Shown piece by piece: positions 1-5,650 of a stretch of 7,313 nucleotides of DNA (positions within the stretch are counted from its first letter, which is position 1; each line of letters begins with the position of its first letter). Origin of the DNA: Rudaea sp. (GTDB taxonomy: Bacteria; Pseudomonadota; Gammaproteobacteria; Xanthomonadales; Rhodanobacteraceae); assembly GCA_025934455.1 (NCBI GenBank), contig JAICYA010000090.1:1-7313 (forward strand), given 5' to 3'. The position numbers and the translations under genes are program-made. The notes under the pieces are model-generated. The model saw only the letters and a list, made by a program, of their open reading frames with translations, searched no databases and was not told where the DNA came from.

Positions 1-1
1 C

Positions 2-478
2 GGCCCGTGGTGCACGTTCAAGAATCCGAACAACGGCCACGAGATCGTGGTGAAGGACGTCATCGCCGACGCCTTCCTGCAGCAGATCCTGACCCGCGCG
101 AAAGAGTACGACGTCGTCGCCACGTTGAACTTGAACGGCGATTACATTTCCGACGCGCTCGCCGCGGAAGTCGGCGGCATCGGCATCGCGCCGGGCGGCA
201 ACATCAACTACGTCACCGGCCACGCCGTGTTCGAGGCTACGCACGGCACCGCGCCGAAGTATGCGAACCAGGACAAGGTCAACCCGGGTTCGGTGATCCT
301 GTCGGGCGAGATGATGCTGCGCTACCTGGGCTGGGCCGAAGCGGCCGACGCCATCATTATTGCCATGGACAAGACCATCGCCGCCAAGACCGTGACCTAC
401 GATTTCGCGCGCATGATGGATGGCGCGAAGTTGCTGAAGTGTTCGGAATTCGGCGATGCTTTAATCGCCGCGATGTAA
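2..478 (+). CDS. icd: NADP-dependent isocitrate dehydrogenase, C-terminal part (5' end outside window)
   Basis: TCA-cycle enzyme that oxidatively decarboxylates isocitrate to 2-oxoglutarate, making NADPH in the cytoplasm. The visible 158 residues are in frame from base 2 and align closely, without gaps at the motifs, to the end of the E. coli enzyme (416 aa), so about 260 residues are missing upstream. The metal/isocitrate aspartates are present: IADAF (E. coli Asp283, at about base 68), and NGDYISD (Asp307 and Asp311). The cofactor loop HGTAPKY has the Lys-Tyr pair (E. coli Lys344/Tyr345) that selects NADP over NAD, and TVTYDFAR supplies the matching Tyr391/Arg395 equivalents. The end, [18 protein letters not shown], is typical and intact. 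A GTG at 47 is internal and not the start. The stop TAA (476-478) is followed by a 174-base gap holding a large inverted repeat. Identification is near certain. Confidence 0.97.
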   Translation, partial: GPWCTFKNPNNGHEIVVKDVIADAFLQQILTRAKEYDVVATLNLNGDYISDALAAEVGGIGIAPGGNINYVTGHAVFEATHGTAPKYANQDKVNPGSVILSGEMMLRYLGWAEAADAIIIAMDKTIAAKTVTYDFARMMDGAKLLKCSEFGDALIAAM

Positions 479-499
479 TGGAACCGCGAATGACCTGCT

Positions 500-601
500 G
501 CGCTCGACATCTCGCGTTCCGGCAGTGCTCGGAATCCTCATTTACATCCGAGTAAACTCCGGTTCCTGCGCGCTGGCGGCACGCGACCTGTCATCGCTCG
601 C
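500..601. repeat. Long imperfect inverted repeat (hairpin/cruciform) after icd
   Basis: The stretch folds on itself around the tip TTTAC-ATCCGA-GTAAA (541-556). The core arms are 512-545 and 552-586. Pairing runs through GGAA/TTCC (531-534 with 563-566) and the outer block 512-517 (TCGCGT) with 581-586 (ACGCGA), with a 4-base mismatched bubble near the tip, one bulged base (567) and a few mismatches. Weaker pairing continues to about 500 and 601. It begins about 22 bases after the icd stop and ends about 50 bases before the next start. It could be a REP- or MITE-like intergenic repeat, a processing or stabilising hairpin for icd mRNA, or a terminator. No run of T follows it, so a classical intrinsic terminator is unlikely. 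No second copy was seen in this window. The palindrome is read directly from the sequence; any function is inference. Confidence 0.7.
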
Positions 602-640
602 GACGGTCATTCATCGATTCCCGAATGCCCAACCGACCCC

Positions 641-647
641 AAGGAGG
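641..647 (+). promoter_or_regulatory. Near-perfect Shine-Dalgarno site AAGGAGG
   Basis: AAGGAGG lies 5 bases before the ATG at 653. It is the strongest ribosome-binding site in the window and fixes the start of the methyltransferase-like lipoprotein, suggesting efficient translation independent of icd. Confidence 0.85.
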
Positions 648-652
648 TTGTT

Positions 653-1600
653 ATGAATAAGCACACATTTGTACTGGCAGTCATCGCGCTGGCCCTGTCC
701 GCCTGCGGCCAATCGCAGGCGCCGGCTCCGGCGCCCGCCGTGCCGCCGCCGAAGGTGGCCGACCAACCGGCTAATCCGCCGCCGCCACAAAGCGCGCAGC
801 AGATGTTCGACGCGAAGATCGACGCCGTACTCGCCGGCAACTGGCGCGAGGCCGCGAACACTGCGCGCGACCAGTACCGGCATCCGAAGCAGACGCTGGA
901 ATTCTTCGGCCTCAAGCCCGGCATGAACCTGATCGAAATCACGCCCGGTGGCGGCTGGTATGCGCAAGTCCTCGCGCCGCTGATGAAGGACGATGGCAGC
1001 TACACCGCTGCCATCACCATTCCGAAAAAGCCCGCCGGCGAGGCCGCGCAGGACAAGACGGCGCTGGAGAAAATGTTCGCTGCCGACCCGGCGCAGTACG
1101 GCAAGGCCAAGGTCGTGCAATACGACCCGAAGGCGCCGAACCTCGGCGCGCCGGGTTCAGCGGACATGGTCGTGACGTTCCGCAACGTCCACAACTGGGT
1201 CATGGGCGACTACGCGCCCGGCATGTTCAAGGCCTTCTTCGACGTGCTCAAGCCCGGCGGCGTGCTTGGCGTGGTCGATCATCGCGCCACGCCGGGAGCG
1301 GACCTGGCGAAGATCAAGAACAGCGGTTACCTGCCCGAGGATTACGTGATCAAGCTTGCCACCGACGCCGGTTTCAAGCTCGACGGCAAGAGCGAGGTCA
1401 ACGCGAATCCGAAGGACGATCACGACCATCCCAAAGGCGTGTGGACGCTGCCGCCGACCTTGACGCTCGGCGACAAGGACAAGGACAAGTATCTCGCGAT
1501 CGGCGAATCCGACCGCATGACCCTGCGCTTCGTCAAGCCGCAGGGCGACCAGATCTTTTCCGCTCCGGCGGACAATGCAGGCAAGCCGGCGAAGAATTGA
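653..1600 (+). CDS. Putative lipoprotein with class I SAM-methyltransferase fold (COG4798-like)
   Basis: 315 aa. The N-terminus is a lipoprotein signal: short basic start (MNKH), hydrophobic core, lipobox LSAC with Cys18, then Gly19. No Asp follows the Cys, so outer-membrane sorting is expected. Residues 20-46 are a Pro/Ala-rich linker. The rest resembles the predicted-methyltransferase family COG4798: motif I in the altered form IEITPGGGWYA (about 94-104), VVTFRNVHNW (173-182), LKPGGVLGVVDHR (199-211), and a His/Asp stretch DDHDHP before GVWTLPPTL (about 255-270). The usual Rossmann acidic-GxGxG pattern is replaced by TPGGGW, which I believe is characteristic of this family. The start is fixed by AAGGAGG 5 bases upstream. 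Substrate is unknown. A lipid-anchored methyltransferase is odd because SAM is cytoplasmic, so it may use the fold for something else or be mis-sorted. It lies between two hairpins and is probably its own transcription unit. Confidence 0.88.
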   Translation: MNKHTFVLAVIALALSACGQSQAPAPAPAVPPPKVADQPANPPPPQSAQQMFDAKIDAVLAGNWREAANTARDQYRHPKQTLEFFGLKPGMNLIEITPGGGWYAQVLAPLMKDDGSYTAAITIPKKPAGEAAQDKTALEKMFAADPAQYGKAKVVQYDPKAPNLGAPGSADMVVTFRNVHNWVMGDYAPGMFKAFFDVLKPGGVLGVVDHRATPGADLAKIKNSGYLPEDYVIKLATDAGFKLDGKSEVNANPKDDHDHPKGVWTLPPTLTLGDKDKDKYLAIGESDRMTLRFVKPQGDQIFSAPADNAGKPAKN

Positions 1601-1623
1601 ACTGGCGCATGACGATGCTGCAT

Positions 1624-1654
1624 TGCGAACGGCCGCCACGCGCGGCCGTTCGCA
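1624..1654. terminator. Perfect 13-bp hairpin between methyltransferase gene and rluE
   Basis: TGCGAACGGCCGC (1624-1636) and GCGGCCGTTCGCA (1642-1654) are exact reverse complements separated by the 5-base loop CACGC. The stem starts 23 bases after the stop of the upstream gene and ends 16 bases before the GTG chosen for rluE. It is very stable and well placed to end the upstream transcript, but the following bases (TCTGCGGG) lack a T-tract. It may therefore act as an mRNA 3'-end protector, a weak or Rho-assisted terminator, or a control element in the rluE leader. The structure is seen directly; the role is inferred. Confidence 0.6.
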
Positions 1655-1670
1655 TCTGCGGGATTGCCCG

Positions 1671-2216
1671 GTGTTGATCGCGCTCAACAAGCCGTTCAAC
1701 GTGCTGTGCCAGTTCACCGACCGCAACGAACCGAAACGGCGCACGCTGGCGGAGTACGTGAAGATTCCGGATGTCTATCCCGCCGGCCGGCTCGATTACG
1801 ACAGTGAAGGATTGCTCCTGCTCACCGACGACGGCGCGCTGGCGCAGCGCCTGACCGACCCACGCAAGCAGACGCCGAAAACCTATCTCGTGCAGGTTGA
1901 GGGCGATCCGGGCGATGCGCAGATCGGACAATTGCGCAAAGGCATACTGTTGAATGATGGCCGGACCTTGCCTGCGGATGCAAAGCGGCTGCCGCGTGCG
2001 CCGGCCTGGCTGTGGCCGCGCGATCCGCCGGTACGTTTCCGCAAGACCGTGCCCGACGCCTGGATCGAACTCACCATCCGCGAGGGCCGCAACCGCCAGG
2101 TGCGGCGCATGACCGCCGCGGTCGGATTGCCGACCTTGCGTCTGGTCCGCGTGCGCATCGGCGACGTGGCGCTGGATGGGCTCGCTCCCGGACAAACGAG
2201 GATTCTGCAACCATGA
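1671..2216 (+). CDS. rluE: 23S rRNA pseudouridine(2457) synthase, RsuA/RluE family
   Basis: 181 aa. RluE converts a single uridine of 23S rRNA (U2457 in E. coli) to pseudouridine during ribosome assembly. The chain opens with the family start IALNKPFNVLCQF, followed by the catalytic motif AGRLDYDSEGLLLLT, with the nucleophilic Asp at residue 42. It ends with the RluE-like WLWPRDPP (114-120), REGRNRQVRRMT (137-148) and LRLVRVRIGD. There is no S4 domain, as expected for RluE. The start is taken as GTG 1671, with GGGA at 1660-1663 7 bases upstream, because homology begins right there. The earlier in-frame ATG at 1575 lies inside the upstream gene and would run through the hairpin. The TGA stop overlaps the next ATG (ATGA), implying translational coupling with the transporter. 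In E. coli rluE is the neighbour of icd, which supports the assignment. It is somewhat shorter than E. coli RluE (about 217 aa), which carries an extra basic N-terminus. Confidence 0.95.
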   Translation: MLIALNKPFNVLCQFTDRNEPKRRTLAEYVKIPDVYPAGRLDYDSEGLLLLTDDGALAQRLTDPRKQTPKTYLVQVEGDPGDAQIGQLRKGILLNDGRTLPADAKRLPRAPAWLWPRDPPVRFRKTVPDAWIELTIREGRNRQVRRMTAAVGLPTLRLVRVRIGDVALDGLAPGQTRILQP

Positions 2217-3079
2217 CCCGCGATTGGCGCACGCCGCTGGAAATCGTCCTGCTCGGGGCGATCTGGGGCGGCTCGTTCCTGTTCATGCGCATCGCCGCGC
2301 CGCATTTCGGTCCGCTGCCGCTGGTCGAGGTGCGCGTAATGCTCGGTGCACTGCTGCTCTCGCCGTTTTTGTGGCGCGCGCGCAAGCAGCTCGATGCCGC
2401 GCATTGGCGCCGGCTTGCCGTCGTCGGCGTGCTCAACTCGGCGATTCCCTTTTCCCTGTTCGCCTGGGGCGCCGAACGCGCCCCGGCCGGCATCGGCGCG
2501 ATCGCGAACAGCATGACCGTGCTGTTCACCGCTCTGATCGCATTCGTCTTCTACGGCGAGCGCATCGGCACGCGCCGGGCGATGGCACTGATCAGCGGAT
2601 TCGTCGGCGTCGTCGTTCTTGCCAGCGGACGCACCGCGGGCGACAACATCATGCTCGCCGCGATCGCCGGCACGCTTGCCTCGTTTTGCTACGGCATTGC
2701 CGTCAACCTGACCAAGCGCAAGCTCGGCGATCTGCAACCGGTCGTTGGCGTCGCCGGTACGCTGAGTTGTTCGGCGCTGATGCTCGCACCATTCGCGTTC
2801 GCGACCTGGCCGGCGGATTCGGTACCGGCGTCGTCGTGGCTGGCCGCGATCGCGCTCGGTGTGGTATGCACCGGCTTCGCGTATTTCCTGTTCTTTCGCC
2901 TGATCCAGCGTATTTCCGCCACACGCGCGGCGACCTGCAACTACCTGATCCCGGTATTCGGCGTCGGCTGGGCGTGGCTGCTGCTCGGCGAAACGCCGAC
3001 ATCGACCATGCTCGTTTCCGGCGCACTGATCCTGGGCAGCGTGATATTCAGCCAGCGCGAACCGGCGCGTCGGGCTTGA
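2213..3079 (+). CDS. EamA/DMT-superfamily inner-membrane transporter
   Basis: 288 aa, about ten predicted membrane helices in two homologous EamA halves (about residues 8-137 and 147-280). The first half opens with WGGSFLFMR (18-26), a signature of the drug/metabolite transporter superfamily, and closes with FTALIAFVFYGERI (105-118). The second half has the equivalent PVFGVGWAWLLLGE (247-260), the conserved Gly-Glu before the last helix. Such proteins usually export metabolites or amino acids, but substrate cannot be predicted from sequence here. Start: the ATG at 2213 overlaps the rluE stop by 4 bases, with GAGGA at 2198-2202 upstream. The open frame extends back to 2012, but that part is a shadow of rluE and has no membrane character. 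Coupling to rluE probably reflects gene packing rather than shared function. Confidence 0.93.
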   Translation: MTRDWRTPLEIVLLGAIWGGSFLFMRIAAPHFGPLPLVEVRVMLGALLLSPFLWRARKQLDAAHWRRLAVVGVLNSAIPFSLFAWGAERAPAGIGAIANSMTVLFTALIAFVFYGERIGTRRAMALISGFVGVVVLASGRTAGDNIMLAAIAGTLASFCYGIAVNLTKRKLGDLQPVVGVAGTLSCSALMLAPFAFATWPADSVPASSWLAAIALGVVCTGFAYFLFFRLIQRISATRAATCNYLIPVFGVGWAWLLLGETPTSTMLVSGALILGSVIFSQREPARRA

Positions 3080-3095
3080 CTCTTTCTGGTTCCGA

Positions 3096-3124
3096 TAGCC
3101 AAGCGACTCGCTCTAGCGGATAAT
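3096..3124 (+). promoter_or_regulatory. Candidate sigma-70 promoter of the XRE gene
   Basis: TAGCCA (3096-3101, four of six matches to TTGACA) is separated by exactly 17 bases from GATAAT (3119-3124, five of six matches to TATAAT). The -10 lies 29 bases before the XRE start codon. This short AT-richer stretch sits in the 74-base gap after the transporter gene. Pattern reading only; no transcription evidence. Confidence 0.4.
3102..3118. promoter_or_regulatory. Overlapping palindromes, candidate operator
   Basis: AGCGA-C-TCGCT (3102-3112) and CGCT-CT-AGCG (3109-3118) overlap and fill the spacer between the candidate -35 and -10 of the XRE gene. A dimeric repressor bound here would block the promoter, so autoregulation by the small XRE protein just downstream is a reasonable guess. 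The palindromes are visible; their use as an operator is inferred. Confidence 0.3.
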
Positions 3125-3153
3125 CATCGAAATCGCGGCGAAGGTGAAGTCCA

Positions 3154-3396
3154 ATGAAATTCGGTGAATTGCTTATTTCCAAGCGTGAACAGCGCAAGCT
3201 CAGCGTGCGGCAAGTCGCTATGATCGTCGGCACGACGCCGAGCTATCTGTACGAGCTCGAACAGGGCAAGACGGTGAACATCCGCCTGCCGCTGGCGGCC
3301 AAATTGAGTCAGGTGCTCAAGGTGCCGCTCACGACACTTGCCGCCGCCGCATTGGCGGAGGAAAAACGCCTGGCGAGAAAGCGCAAGCGGGCTTGA
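3154..3396 (+). CDS. Small XRE-family helix-turn-helix DNA-binding protein
   Basis: 80 aa, essentially a single HTH_3/Cro-CI domain. The helix-turn-helix covers about residues 17-38: SVRQVAMIVG as the first helix and TPSYLYELEQGK as the recognition helix. It is followed by LAAKLSQVLKVPL (48-59), the usual fourth and fifth helices. The C-terminus is a basic tail (KRLARKRKRA). There is no separate sensor or dimerisation domain. AAGGTGA at 3141-3147 sits 6 bases before the ATG. Likely a transcriptional repressor that binds as a dimer; its target may include its own promoter. No toxin-like partner is adjacent: upstream is the transporter, downstream the convergent OmpA-like gene 28 bases away, so an antitoxin role has no support. 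Specific function unknown. Confidence 0.85.
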   Translation: MKFGELLISKREQRKLSVRQVAMIVGTTPSYLYELEQGKTVNIRLPLAAKLSQVLKVPLTTLAAAALAEEKRLARKRKRA

Positions 3397-3424
3397 GCGA
3401 CGCGGCCGGTTTCGCGGCGCGGCC

Positions 3425-4510
3425 TCAGCGGTTGGTCAACTGGATCTCGATGCGCCGGTTCTTCGCGTAGGCCTCGGGCGTGTCGGCGGGATCCAGCGGC
3501 TGGAACTGGCCAAAGCCATTCGCCGACAGCCGGTTCGCGGGAATGCCCTGCACGACGAGGTATTTGACGATCGCCACCGCGCGCGCGGTCGACAGCTCCC
3601 AGTTTGACGCGAATTGCGTGGTGTGGATCGGGCGTTTGTCGGTGTGTCCGTCGATGCGCACGATCCAGTCGAGATTGGACGGAATCTCTGCCGCCACTGC
3701 GTTCAGAGTCTGCGCGAGTTTGGCCAACTGCATCTGTGCGGTCGGATTCAGGTCGGCCGATCCGGAATCGAACAGTACGTCGGTCGGCACCACGAAGCGG
3801 TCGCCGACGACGCGGATGTCGGCGCGGTTGCCGAGCGCCGCGCGCAGCTTGCCGAAGAATTCGGAGCGGTATTTCTCGAGCTGGTTGACCTTGTTCGCGA
3901 GCGCGAGATTGAGTTGAACACCGAGGTCGGCGATCTTGCGGTCCTTGTCCTTCACGTTCGAGTTGGCGAGATCGAGCGCGGCGGAAAGCTTGCTCAACTG
4001 ATCGCGCACCGCGGCAATCTGGCGGTTGAGCAGTTCGATCTGGGCGGCGTTGTGCGTGTTGAGATCGGTCGCGGCGACGAGATTCTTCTTCGAGGTGTCG
4101 AGTTCGGCGCCCAGGCTCGCGACCTGTTGCTCGAGTTGCGCCTTGAGTTCGCTGAGCGCGGCGATGTCGGCAGTGAGCTTGGTCGCCTGCGAGGTCGCGA
4201 CGTCGAGCTGGGACTTGAGCGTATCGCGTTCGCCGGTCGTTTGGCCGAGCGAGGCGGATAGCTCTTTCACCTTGATGTTCAGAGCGGTGTTGTTGTCCTG
4301 CGCCAGCGACAGGGTTTTCGCGAGTTGCGCGATCTGCGCGTTGAGATCGGCCAGGGCTCGGTTCTTGCCGGCGATGGTCTGCGACAACACGAACTGGCCG
4401 ATCGCGAAGATAAGCAGCACGAACACCATCACCAGGATCAGCGACGACAGCGCGTCGACAAATCCCGGCCAGATGTCGAGCGCGCGGCGCCGGCGCGCAA
4501 GACTGTTCAT
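3425..4510 (-). CDS. MotB/OmpA-like peptidoglycan-anchored stator-type protein with long coiled coil
   Basis: 361 aa. After a short basic cytoplasmic start (LARRRRALDIWPG) comes one membrane helix, about residues 17-42, carrying Asp19 in FVDALSSLILVMVF. This is the position of the essential proton-binding Asp in MotB-type stators. Residues about 45-215 are heptad-rich and almost certainly coiled coil. Residues about 230-361 form an OmpA_C domain: FDSGSADLNP, RIDGHTDKRP (Asp291), NWELSTARA (Arg310), NRRIEIQL. Asp291 and Arg310 match the OmpA residues that hold diaminopimelate of peptidoglycan. Expected role: B subunit of an ion-driven inner-membrane complex reaching to the cell wall, partnered with the upstream MotA/ExbB-like protein, whose stop it overlaps by 4 bases (ATGA). 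It is not a flagellar MotB by context, since no flagellar or chemotaxis genes are visible. Which process it powers is unknown. Confidence 0.92.
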   Translation of the reverse strand: MNSLARRRRALDIWPGFVDALSSLILVMVFVLLIFAIGQFVLSQTIAGKNRALADLNAQIAQLAKTLSLAQDNNTALNIKVKELSASLGQTTGERDTLKSQLDVATSQATKLTADIAALSELKAQLEQQVASLGAELDTSKKNLVAATDLNTHNAAQIELLNRQIAAVRDQLSKLSAALDLANSNVKDKDRKIADLGVQLNLALANKVNQLEKYRSEFFGKLRAALGNRADIRVVGDRFVVPTDVLFDSGSADLNPTAQMQLAKLAQTLNAVAAEIPSNLDWIVRIDGHTDKRPIHTTQFASNWELSTARAVAIVKYLVVQGIPANRLSANGFGQFQPLDPADTPEAYAKNRRIEIQLTNR

Positions 4511-5568
4511 TGCATGGCCCCACGCTTGCCGTCAACCGCGGCCGCGATCGTGCGCGAGAGCAGGCGCAGCTCGCCGCGCAGGTCGTCGGACAGGCGTTCG
4601 TTGCCGTTCGGTGCGGCGGCAATCGTTTTCAGGGCATTCTTAAGTTCTTCCTGGGTTTCGGCGAGACTGCGGAATTCACGCGTCTCGCGGCTGAGCAGAT
4701 CGGCGAGGCGGCCAAGCTGGGTGTTCAATTCGCCGAACTGTTCGCCGGAACTGCGCCGCTCGCGCTCGGATTCTGTCAGTGCGCGCTGCATGCGCTCCAG
4801 GCCGTCGGCGGTTTGTTCGAGCAGCGCCTGCACGTAGGCCGGCACGCTCGCCTCGCCGTCGCCGTGCAAGGCGCCGGACGACAGCCGCGTCATGCTGGAA
4901 AGCCAGTCTTCGAGTTCGTTGTAGAAACGATTTTGCGCGTGACCCGACTGCAGATCGAGGAATCCGAGCACGAGCGACGAGGCGAGTCCGAACAGCGACG
5001 TGGAAAAACTCGTCGACATGCCGGACAGCGGTTCCTTGAGGTTCTCCTTGAGCGTATTGAACATGGCCGCGGGATCGCTGCCGACGCCGAGGGAACCGAT
5101 GATGTCGGCCACGGAACGGATCGTGACGAGCAATCCCCAGAACGTGCCGAGCAGGCCGAGGAAGATCGCCAGGCCAACGAGGTAGCGCGACAAGTCGCGC
5201 GATTCCTCCAGGCGCAGGTACACGCTGTCCAGCACCGAGCGCAGCGATTGTGTGGACAGCGAGAACTTCGCGCGCTCGCGACCGGCGAACATGCGCGCCA
5301 TCGGCGCGAGCAGGCGCGGCTTGACCGGCAGCGGCCGATCCGGCGGCGAACGCTTGAACGCCTCGATCCATTCGATCTCGCGCGCCAGCAGCAGCACCTG
5401 GCGGAAGTTGACGAAGATGCCGAACACGAGCACCGCGAGGATCACCCCGTTGAAGAACGGATTGGCCTGGAAGTTCGCGATAAGCTTCGTCGCCAGCAAC
5501 ACGGCGAGTACCGCGACGGCGCCGAGAAAGCCGAGCATCCAGACGAGGGCTTGCGAAGGTTTGGTCAT
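4507..5568 (-). CDS. MotA/TolQ/ExbB-family proton-channel-like protein
   Basis: 353 aa from the ATG at 5568. Four predicted membrane helices: about 8-30, 37-60, 128-150 and 184-206, with a cytoplasmic loop (61-127) and a cytoplasmic tail (207-353). Helix 3 holds GLLGTFWGLL (138-147), the classic ExbB/TolQ/MotA signature with Thr142. Helix 4, MSTSFSTSLFGLASSLVLGF, has the small/hydroxylated face that lines the ion path with the partner's Asp. The tail is Glu/Arg/Leu-rich and probably coiled coil (about 248-345). Together with the overlapping OmpA-like gene it should form an A5B2-type stator complex; this stoichiometry is family knowledge, not seen here. The frame extends to 5688, but residues before MTKPSQ are Pro/Ser-rich, lie within the intergenic gap and overlap the end of hrpB, so the internal ATG is preferred; AAGAGA 8 bases upstream is a modest ribosome site. 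Follows hrpB by 82 bases, possibly the same transcript. Confidence 0.91.
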   Translation of the reverse strand: MTKPSQALVWMLGFLGAVAVLAVLLATKLIANFQANPFFNGVILAVLVFGIFVNFRQVLLLAREIEWIEAFKRSPPDRPLPVKPRLLAPMARMFAGRERAKFSLSTQSLRSVLDSVYLRLEESRDLSRYLVGLAIFLGLLGTFWGLLVTIRSVADIIGSLGVGSDPAAMFNTLKENLKEPLSGMSTSFSTSLFGLASSLVLGFLDLQSGHAQNRFYNELEDWLSSMTRLSSGALHGDGEASVPAYVQALLEQTADGLERMQRALTESERERRSSGEQFGELNTQLGRLADLLSRETREFRSLAETQEELKNALKTIAAAPNGNERLSDDLRGELRLLSRTIAAAVDGKRGAMQ

Positions 5569-5650
5569 GACGGAATCTCTTGCGATGGATGCGTTCGTGC
5601 TTGGACTAGCCGCGTGCAAGATGGTTCCACACGGATCTGGCGAAATGCTG

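Noticed and set aside
608..627. Small stem CATTC...GAATG before the methyltransferase gene
   Set aside because: Five base pairs with a ten-base loop is expected by chance and shows no further support.
1575..1670. Earlier ATG start for rluE at 1575
   Set aside because: It lies inside the upstream gene, would encode a stretch without RluE resemblance through the hairpin, and homology begins at the GTG at 1671, which has a ribosome-binding site.
2012..2212. Longer start for the EamA transporter
   Set aside because: The extension is an out-of-frame shadow of rluE, highly Arg-rich with no membrane segment; the ATG at 2213 begins a typical DMT N-terminus.
3076..3081. TTGACT as the -35 box of the XRE gene
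   Set aside because: Good match to consensus, but the only good -10 (GATAAT, 3119) is 37 bases away and no -10 occurs at the right distance.
3154..3396. XRE protein as the antitoxin of a toxin-antitoxin pair
   Set aside because: No small toxin-like gene lies beside it on either strand; its neighbours are a transporter and a convergent OmpA-like gene.
3397..3424. Bidirectional terminator between the convergent genes
   Set aside because: Only short, imperfect GC-rich stems (GCCG/CGGC, CAAG/CTTG) can be drawn and no T-tract is present on either strand; nothing convincing in the 28-base gap.
3425..5568. Complete Zorya anti-phage system
   Set aside because: Only a ZorAB-like pair is present. 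No ZorC, ZorD or ZorE homologue lies nearby, the upstream helicase is clearly HrpB by its C-terminal tail, and the surroundings are core genes rather than a defence island.
5569..5650. Promoter or terminator between hrpB and the MotA-like gene
   Set aside because: TTGCAC occurs on the minus strand, but no -10 lies at a suitable distance and no stable hairpin was found; co-transcription remains possible.
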